A stretch of DNA of 64,000 bases, taken from the NCBI GenBank assembly GCA_020284085.1, contig JACEVL010000499.1, forward strand, positions 612,001 to 676,000. The letters run 5' to 3'. The position numbers and the translations under genes were made by a program. The notes beneath the pieces were generated by a model that saw only the letters and a list, made by a program, of their open reading frames with translations, was not told the origin of the DNA and searched no databases. Positions 60,966 through 64,000 of this stretch are shown piece after piece. Within the stretch, counting starts at the first letter, position 1; each line of letters opens with the position of its first letter. This DNA comes from Aporrectodea caliginosa. Its lineage: Eukaryota > Annelida > Clitellata > Crassiclitellata > Lumbricidae.

Positions 60966-63906
60966 TTTTTATGTGCCTAGTTGTGCGTTTTCTGGAAATA
61001 AATATCTTAAGCTTTTCAGTCGTGCCGTTATGTTGTATGCGGTAATTATGGCGTTATTATGACGAATTGTCCGCGACGAATTGTCAGCGACGAATTGTCC
61101 GGCGACGAATTGCCCGGCGACGAATTGCCCGGTTACCATTGGCCTTTGTATGGTGTAAGGGAAGGCCCTTTGATGTAATTCAGTGTAAATCACTGGCCTC
61201 TGGTCTGATTCAATTTAGTCAAAATATCTATGGCATGGATTGTTTAAAGCAGTTCTATGTTGTTTGCTCTACAATAATCTGTGTTCATTTGATAACATTG
61301 TAGGATCTCGAGAGGGAACTGCGACTAACTGTCATTGGCCAGTGTGAGTTTTGACACTGTTCTGCTTATCTCCTTACTTACCAGCTTAGTTACAAGGCTA
61401 TGGCCTTATCTCCTTATTTAAAAAACTTAGTTACAATGCATCACCCTCCTCCTTTATCCAGGCTTGGGACTGGCACTGCCAGAGTATGAGTACTGGCGGA
61501 GTTTTACTGGTACTGGCAATTTTTAAATTAATGTTTGATGAGTTTGTTGTTTTCCTTCAATCAAGATGATCAGTTTTCCTTCCAACTGTATCCTGTTGTT
61601 CCAGGTGAGATAAAAGACCTACCTGTCGTGTTGTACATTCCACTGTTGATGCCATGCTTGGAGTCGGAGAAGCTGTCTGTCACAGTCGACACGATCAGAG
61701 GATGCTATCTCGTCTCCCTGGCACAGAAAGGTATGTGTGATCTACTACTTCTATTCCTTTATTTCACAAACTCGTTGACACAAACGCAACAAGATTACAA
61801 AACAAAATCAGCAGTTTAGATATCGATTGTAAAAATAACAGTCAAATAGCTAAGAGCGTTAGGAATGTATTAAAGACTAAGACCTATTGCTAAAGAAATT
61901 ATTGTTTAGCCTAGTACACCATAAAGTACTCTAGGTATGAAATTTTCATCAACTCTAGCCGGCAAAGTGAAATCATTGTATGAGTAATTTGTATGACTGT
62001 GCTCCATCTTACTTGCGCGATCTTTGCCACCCAGTATCTGACGTTGCAGCGCGTCTGGTGCTTTGATCTGTGACGAGGGGTGAGCTTTTAGTTCCACGGG
62101 TTCTCTTGGCTACCAGATAACTCCGAGCTTTCTCAGTTGTAGGCCCCCTCCATCTGGAATGATCTTGTGCCAGAGCTGTATTCATCTCTCCTGATCAACC
62201 CTCTAATCAATTAGCAAATTTCAGTAGCTAATTCTAATCGATTAGCAATTTAACTAATCGTGCCAATCTGATACATGCACACAAATACTTACCTGCTTTC
62301 ATATGTACATAGGAGCACTGACTAGTAGAGTGGCTTGTATTCGGCTGATTTCTTTTACTGCTTTTTACATTTTTACTTATGCATATCGTTTCATGTTTCT
62401 TTGCAGAGACACCTTTGACTCACGAGATTGAGGAGTGCCTGAATTCCGACAAGAAAGACCTCAAGAAGTTACTTACAAACCTCAGGTAAGCAGAGTTATT
62501 GAATGTGTATGGTGCGTTCGAACAGTTCTGTGAGAGAGGGAAACAGAGACAGAGACAGACAGAGAGATCAGATGTGGATTTACCCTATTCTTTACGTCTC
62601 TTTATATGTTTTAATATTCATTTATTATTATTTCTCTGTATGTTAAGTGTCACTATCTAGTGGCAGAAACATTAATTGAAGATGCTTACCAGTTGTGAGA
62701 GATGCTCTCCATGTCTGCATACAGTAGATGTCTTGGGGAGACTCAAACCCAATTGAGGAGCACATTTCCAAAACTCACTCAGTCCAATGCTTATCACTTG
62801 GACTGAGTGAGTTTTGGAAATGTGCTCCTCAATTACTCCTCCGTGCTCCAAACCAAATGAATACAGCTACACAAAATGCAGCTAAAACTTGTTTAGGTGA
62901 CTGCAGCATATGGAAATAGGTCAATGACACCTTTCTCGCCCTCTTCGTTCTGCTGACCGCTTGATCTCTTCGTACCTCGGTCGCGAACCTCATTAACCCA
63001 GCATCGGGCTTTCGCTGTTGTTGGTCCCTCAGTATGGAATGACCTTCACCCCGCAATTCGTAGCAGGATTCTGGAGGGGATTTCACTGGCATCTCTTCGC
63101 TGCGTAAAGACCTTTCTTTTCTCAGGCCTGTCACGCTGAGAGCACTTCTGAATAGCTCTGCTGTGAGAATCGCTTTACAAATGTTCAGATTAGATTAGAT
63201 TAGATGATTGCAGCAGAATTTGCATAACGGACCAATCAACTACATGTACACATCTTCTGGCTGTTGTAGTTCCTCATCCTTGATGCCACACAATCCTCAT
63301 GATTTGTTATTGTTATTAGGGCTGCCACAGGGCTAGCTTAAGGGACTGTCTCTGTGTGTATGTCTGTATCTCAGTCTGTCTCTCTCTTTCTCTCTCTCTC
63401 TTTTGTCTGTCTCGTATAGTAGTAAGCCATTTATTGACAGAGCATCAAACACCATAAGATCACAAGGTCACAATAACAACAATTAGTATAAATTCAAGGA
63501 AAACACTCCAGTAAATGATGCAAAAGTCAAAAGGTCAATCCAGAAGGGTCTGATGGACCCGCTGCGGCTGGATTGACCTTTTTCCTGGATAATATTGGGC
63601 AGTAGTAACAGTGCAAAAACAAAATGCATTGTATGAGAGTATGATACACTGTATAAATTTCTAAATAGCTGTGATGAGGCATAATTGCTGCTGCTTCTGG
63701 TTGCGTAGCATATGGAATTAGGTCAATGACACCTTTCTCTGTGTAGGTATTGGCTGATGCTGGAGAGATGTCGTCAGTCACTGCAGCAGATGCCGGTCGA
63801 GTGCCACGATGAGCTTCCGTTTGTCAACATCTCCGGGCATCCACTGGAATCACTTGGAAAGCACTGTCTCTACATCCGTCTCCCGATGCAGCTCGACCAC
63901 TACCTG
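47597..63906 (+). CDS. MED14: MED14, Mediator complex subunit 14 (N-terminal 536 residues; gene continues off window)
   Basis: MED14 is the backbone subunit that ties the head, middle and tail modules of Mediator together in the nucleus. Coding exons: 47597-47730, 48721-48747, 49821-49926, 50632-50726, 51859-51937, 52833-52962, 53660-53700, 54708-54903, 55741-55784, 56437-56528, 57164-57201, 57676-57788, 59202-59270, 61304-61343, 61566-61730, 62407-62485, 63747-63906. They join in one frame with GT-AG junctions. The protein matches animal MED14 in order: L-S-T-L-I-E-F and [70 protein letters not shown] and I-H-Q-L-V-Q-S-R-L. Human MED14 is about 1,450 residues, so roughly the first third is here. 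The start is the first in-frame ATG of exon 1; an upstream coding exon is possible, as vertebrate N-termini are longer and low complexity. Confidence 0.95.
47885..48105 (+). mobile_element. Repeat family E copy
   Basis: Same blocks as 32440-32660, with GAACGAATATATTACATCAG and GAGGAACCAACCAACGGATT. In MED14 intron 1. Confidence 0.78.
48305..48600 (+). mobile_element. SINE family B (tRNA-Asp-like head), full copy
   Basis: The head AGATAGTGTAGTGGTTAGTG with CTGGACTGTCAA in the anticodon-loop position and GGGTTCAAATCCCC as B box. Body: AAATTTGGTTC, CTAGCCAACTCGGCTATG, GAAAATGATGTCGCTAACAC. In MED14 intron 1. Acceptor-stem bases do not pair, so it is not a tRNA gene. Confidence 0.87.
48721..48747 (+). 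CDS. MED14: MED14 exon 2 (27-nt micro-exon)
   Basis: Completes [10 protein letters not shown] across both junctions. Acceptor TTGACAG, donor GTAAGA. It is short but needed to keep the conserved motif intact between exons 1 and 3. Confidence 0.88.
49560..49765. repeat. Minisatellite of GGCTGGTTTAAAGTGC
   Basis: About nine units of roughly 21-24 bp immediately upstream of the polypyrimidine region of MED14 exon 3. Confidence 0.85.
49821..49926 (+). CDS. MED14: MED14 exon 3
   Basis: Encodes R-K-I-E-I-S-E-F-A then the near-invariant [10 protein letters not shown] block, ending V-E-K-C-A at a GTAAGT donor. That donor and the last bases of the exon are repeated downstream with an 86-bp period. 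Confidence 0.93.
49905..50110. repeat. 86-bp tandem duplication copying the MED14 exon 3 donor
   Basis: AAAGTAGAAAAGTGTGCAGT occurs at the exon 3 end (49909) and again 86 bp later (49995), with a variant another 86 bp on; the GTAAGT donors fall at 49927, 50013 and (GTAGGT) 50099. Confidence 0.9.
50632..50726 (+). CDS. MED14: MED14 exon 4
   Basis: Encodes [17 protein letters not shown] and E-T-L-V-H-A-R. Acceptor ATTTCAG, donor GTAAGC, phase 0 in and 2 out. Confidence 0.94.
50941..51415. mobile_element. hAT-like element with internal 148-bp repeats
   Basis: Ends CAGAAATGGG and CCCATCTCTG, flanked by GAATAGAA at 50933-50940 and 51416-51423. The body is a TAATTCTAATTCTAAT-rich array with a 148-bp period (GGCTACAAGATTTT at 51017, 51165, 51313). 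In MED14 intron 4. A fragment recurs at 62200-62265. Confidence 0.85.
51859..51937 (+). CDS. MED14: MED14 exon 5
   Basis: Encodes [20 protein letters not shown], one of the most conserved parts of the protein. Acceptor ATTGCAG, donor GTAAGT. Confidence 0.94.
52364..52805. mobile_element. Non-autonomous hAT-like element in MED14 intron 5
   Basis: Starts TAGGGCTGCGG and ends CAGGTACTAA-complement CTGCCCTA, flanked by ATTGTATT at 52356-52363 and 52806-52813. Sub-terminal ATCGATTAA motifs are inverted. It contains an 86-codon open frame (52473-52733) with no recognised domain. Same family as 2726-3363. Confidence 0.9.
52833..52962 (+). CDS. MED14: MED14 exon 6
   Basis: Encodes E-K-I-V-P-P-D and V-T-T-D-L-P-A-Q. 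Acceptor TTTTTAG, donor GTGAAC. A hAT-like element ends only 27-28 bp before this exon. Confidence 0.94.
53070..53215 (-). mobile_element. SINE family A copy
   Basis: AAGTGCCACTATCTAATGAC, GAGCAATTGTGAGTGACTTG and AGGTTTGAACCC in complement orientation. In MED14 intron 6. Partial minus copies are also at 22485-22565, 60500-60620 and 62640-62750. Confidence 0.75.
53660..53700 (+). CDS. MED14: MED14 exon 7
   Basis: 41 nt encoding [14 protein letters not shown]. Acceptor TTTGTAG, donor GTCAGC (weak at +3). Confidence 0.93.
53870..54085 (+). mobile_element. Retrotransposon/SINE 3' tail with TTA repeat
   Basis: The segment from the GTAAGTTGACTGTGAGGCGC block to (TTA)n is the reverse complement of 26810-26885, so both are copies of one element ending in a TTA/AAT microsatellite. 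In MED14 intron 7. Confidence 0.6.
54708..54903 (+). CDS. MED14: MED14 exon 8
   Basis: Encodes [17 protein letters not shown] and [10 protein letters not shown]. The longest exon here, with a strong match to animal MED14. Acceptor ATACAG, donor GTAAGC. Confidence 0.96.
55325..55600 (+). mobile_element. SINE family B, full copy
   Basis: Same head (TCGATAGTGTAGCGGTTAGC), B box GGGGTTCAAATCCCC and body as 48305-48600. In MED14 intron 8. Confidence 0.87.
55741..55784 (+). CDS. MED14: MED14 exon 9
   Basis: Encodes [13 protein letters not shown], matching the human [13 protein letters not shown]. Acceptor TTTTCAG, donor GTAAGT. Confidence 0.95.
56437..56528 (+). CDS. MED14: MED14 exon 10
   Basis: Encodes [17 protein letters not shown] and R-R-L-C-I-S-Y-W. 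In-phase continuation; donor GTAAGT. Confidence 0.92.
56825..57050 (+). mobile_element. SINE family B copy
   Basis: Head GTGTAGTGGTTAGCATGCTG, B box GGGGTTCAAATCCCC, 3' part decayed. In MED14 intron 10. Confidence 0.83.
57164..57201 (+). CDS. MED14: MED14 exon 11
   Basis: 38 nt linker exon ([13 protein letters not shown]) in a less conserved part. The donor GTCTTT is weak; it was chosen because it alone keeps phase with exon 12. Confidence 0.8.
57385..57495 (+). mobile_element. SINE family A body
   Basis: CAGTTACTGTGTAGAGACC through TCACTCACAACTTCTCAGTG and CATTGATTGATGCTCGATAA. In MED14 intron 11. Other partial + copies lie at 31905-31995, 41795-41880 and 52140-52210. Confidence 0.7.
57676..57788 (+). 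CDS. MED14: MED14 exon 12
   Basis: Encodes Y-K-L-E-V-H-V-D and K-P-L-Q-L-S-H-F-P, aligning with the human V-T-I-K-I-D..K-P-L-Q-I-F-H stretch. Acceptor TATGCAG, donor GTAACA. Confidence 0.92.
58027..58509. mobile_element. TCGTCG-type fold-back element (first copy)
   Basis: CGACAACTCGTCGAACGACA near the left end is matched by its exact complement near the right end, giving long inverted arms (about 80 bp). Flanks GCTGTCAAG / GCTGTAAG suggest an imperfect 8-bp target duplication. In MED14 intron 12. Confidence 0.75.
58835..59040. mobile_element. Repeat family D relative with tRNA-like head in complement
   Basis: The complement reads GGATGCGGTGGCGTAGCGGT then GCAGGTTCGAGTCTACC. Shares the GTCCAGGGTC..GGCTTGAGGTAGACTCGAAC layout with 27705 and 34108. 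In MED14 intron 12. Confidence 0.65.
59202..59270 (+). CDS. MED14: MED14 exon 13
   Basis: Encodes [13 protein letters not shown], equivalent to the human S-I-E-K-L-L-I-D-S-V-H-A-R. Acceptor CTTGCAG, donor GTTTGC (weak). Confidence 0.9.
59305..59515 (+). mobile_element. Repeat family E copy
   Basis: AGCATTTATATAGCACCCCT through GTGGAACCAACCAATGGATT. In MED14 intron 13, 35 bp after exon 13. A shorter copy is at 57515-57650 and an inverted one at about 22235-22450. Confidence 0.76.
59690..60190 (+). mobile_element. RTE-type retrotransposon 3' coding fragment
   Basis: Encodes [20 protein letters not shown] and [14 protein letters not shown], then, after a frameshift near 59950, [11 protein letters not shown]. 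This is the familiar C-terminal region of RTE-like endonuclease-reverse transcriptases. Truncated and broken; in MED14 intron 13. Confidence 0.85.
60190..60487 (-). mobile_element. 3' end of the same CR1/L2-like retrotransposon family
   Basis: Nearly identical to 16107-16400, including the shared 3' sequence ending in the AATGT-type tail and the residues P-V-G-T-Q-T-G-R near the truncation. It is cut at about 60487 and joined to a SINE fragment. It lies in MED14 intron 13. Confidence 0.85.
60832..61137. mobile_element. TCGTCG-type fold-back element (second copy) with 8-bp duplication
   Basis: Left GGTTCTAGGGCAATTCGTCG and right CGACGAATTGCCCGGTTACC are inverted repeats made of CAATTCGTCGCCGGA-like units. 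ATTGGCCT flanks at 60824-60831 and 61138-61145. A TGTC/TATC microsatellite fills the middle. In MED14 intron 13. Confidence 0.87.
61304..61343 (+). CDS. MED14: MED14 exon 14
   Basis: 40 nt encoding [13 protein letters not shown]. Acceptor TTGTAG, donor GTGAGT; phase 0 in and 1 out, giving Tyr with exon 15. Confidence 0.83.
61566..61730 (+). CDS. MED14: MED14 exon 15
   Basis: Encodes [14 protein letters not shown] and L-S-V-T-V-D..G-C-Y-L-V-S-L, matching the human L-P-A-L-V-V-P-I-L-E-P-C..F-V-D-L-H-S-G-M-F. An internal GTGAGA at 61603 is not used, as that would truncate the conserved block. Confidence 0.9.
62407..62485 (+). CDS. MED14: MED14 exon 16
   Basis: Encodes [18 protein letters not shown], equivalent to the human D-D-M-E-K-S-V-N-D-D-M-K-R-I-I. 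Acceptor TTTGCAG, donor GTAAGC. Confidence 0.92.
62751..62834. repeat. Perfect 37-bp inverted repeat with 10-nt loop
   Basis: AATTGAGGAGCACATTTCCA begins the left arm (62751-62787) and the right arm (62798-62834) is its exact complement. In MED14 intron 16, at the 5' edge of a retrotransposon fragment. Confidence 0.93.
62798..63195 (+). mobile_element. CR1/L2-like retrotransposon 3' fragment with ATTAG tail
   Basis: In shifting frames it encodes T-Q-N-A-A-K-T, then [12 protein letters not shown], then a final segment running into AGATTAGATTAGATTAGA at 63185-63203. Frameshifts show it is dead. Its 5' end forms a perfect hairpin with 62751-62787. In MED14 intron 16. Confidence 0.75.
63747..63906 (+). 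CDS. MED14: MED14 exon 17 (last exon in window)
   Basis: Encodes [11 protein letters not shown] (human F-W-L-G-Q-Q-R-C-K-Q-S) and C-L-Y-I-R-L-P. Donor GTGAGG at 63907; the rest of the gene lies beyond the right edge. Confidence 0.92.
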
Positions 63907-64000
63907 GTGAGGAGGATGCTCAGGCTGCTGATGCTGGTCGAGATGTTGGGGATTACGATGATGTTGATGATTATGATAGTGATGATATGATGGTGATGAT

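Noticed and set aside
62728..62919. Small coding gene around the hairpin
   Set aside because: The frame crosses the inverted repeat and retrotransposon sequence with no start context; matches a reverse transcriptase fragment.

Overview
The window looks like animal nuclear DNA: AT-rich, full of microsatellites, tRNA-derived SINEs, 3' fragments of non-LTR retrotransposons and short DNA transposons. It carries two intron-rich genes, both on the + strand, that only appear when exons are joined across GT-AG splice sites. I infer an invertebrate, probably a deuterostome such as an echinoderm relative. The grounds are weak: a MED14 that aligns to human MED14 almost end to end over the part present, a gp130-type cytokine receptor layout, and very frequent TAGGCCTA palindromes. 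The species is not identified.

Layout. Positions 1-27,100 hold no gene I can support. They contain microsatellites (including about 335 bp of TATC repeat), a degenerate satellite-like array (7.3-9.3 kb), SINEs, a frameshifted CR1/L2-like reverse transcriptase remnant (16.1-17.2 kb, minus strand) and several non-autonomous elements, some with exact 8-bp target-site duplications.

Positions 27,164-40,636 hold a complete 11-coding-exon gene for a predicted 760-residue type I membrane protein. In order it has a signal peptide, an Ig-like domain, a two-domain cytokine-receptor module ending in a WSxWS-like motif, a further fibronectin III domain, one transmembrane helix, a Box1-like juxtamembrane segment and an acidic cytoplasmic tail with six tyrosines. 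Intron phases (1,1,2,1,0,1,0,1,2,0) fit the class I cytokine receptor pattern. This is the most interesting item in the window.

Positions 40,700-47,500 are repeats and spacer, including a cluster of retrotransposon 3' ends.

Positions 47,597 to the right edge hold the first 17 coding exons (536 residues) of MED14, the scaffold subunit of the Mediator complex. The gene runs off the window. Its introns contain SINEs, an RTE-type fragment, hAT-like elements with 8-bp target duplications and minisatellites; one minisatellite has copied a splice donor twice and one element ends 28 bp before an exon.

The two genes are neighbours with no evident functional link: one predicts a cell-surface JAK/STAT-type receptor, the other a general transcription co-activator subunit. 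All exon calls rest on reading frame, splice dinucleotides, phase continuity and recalled family similarity; no search or transcript data were available.
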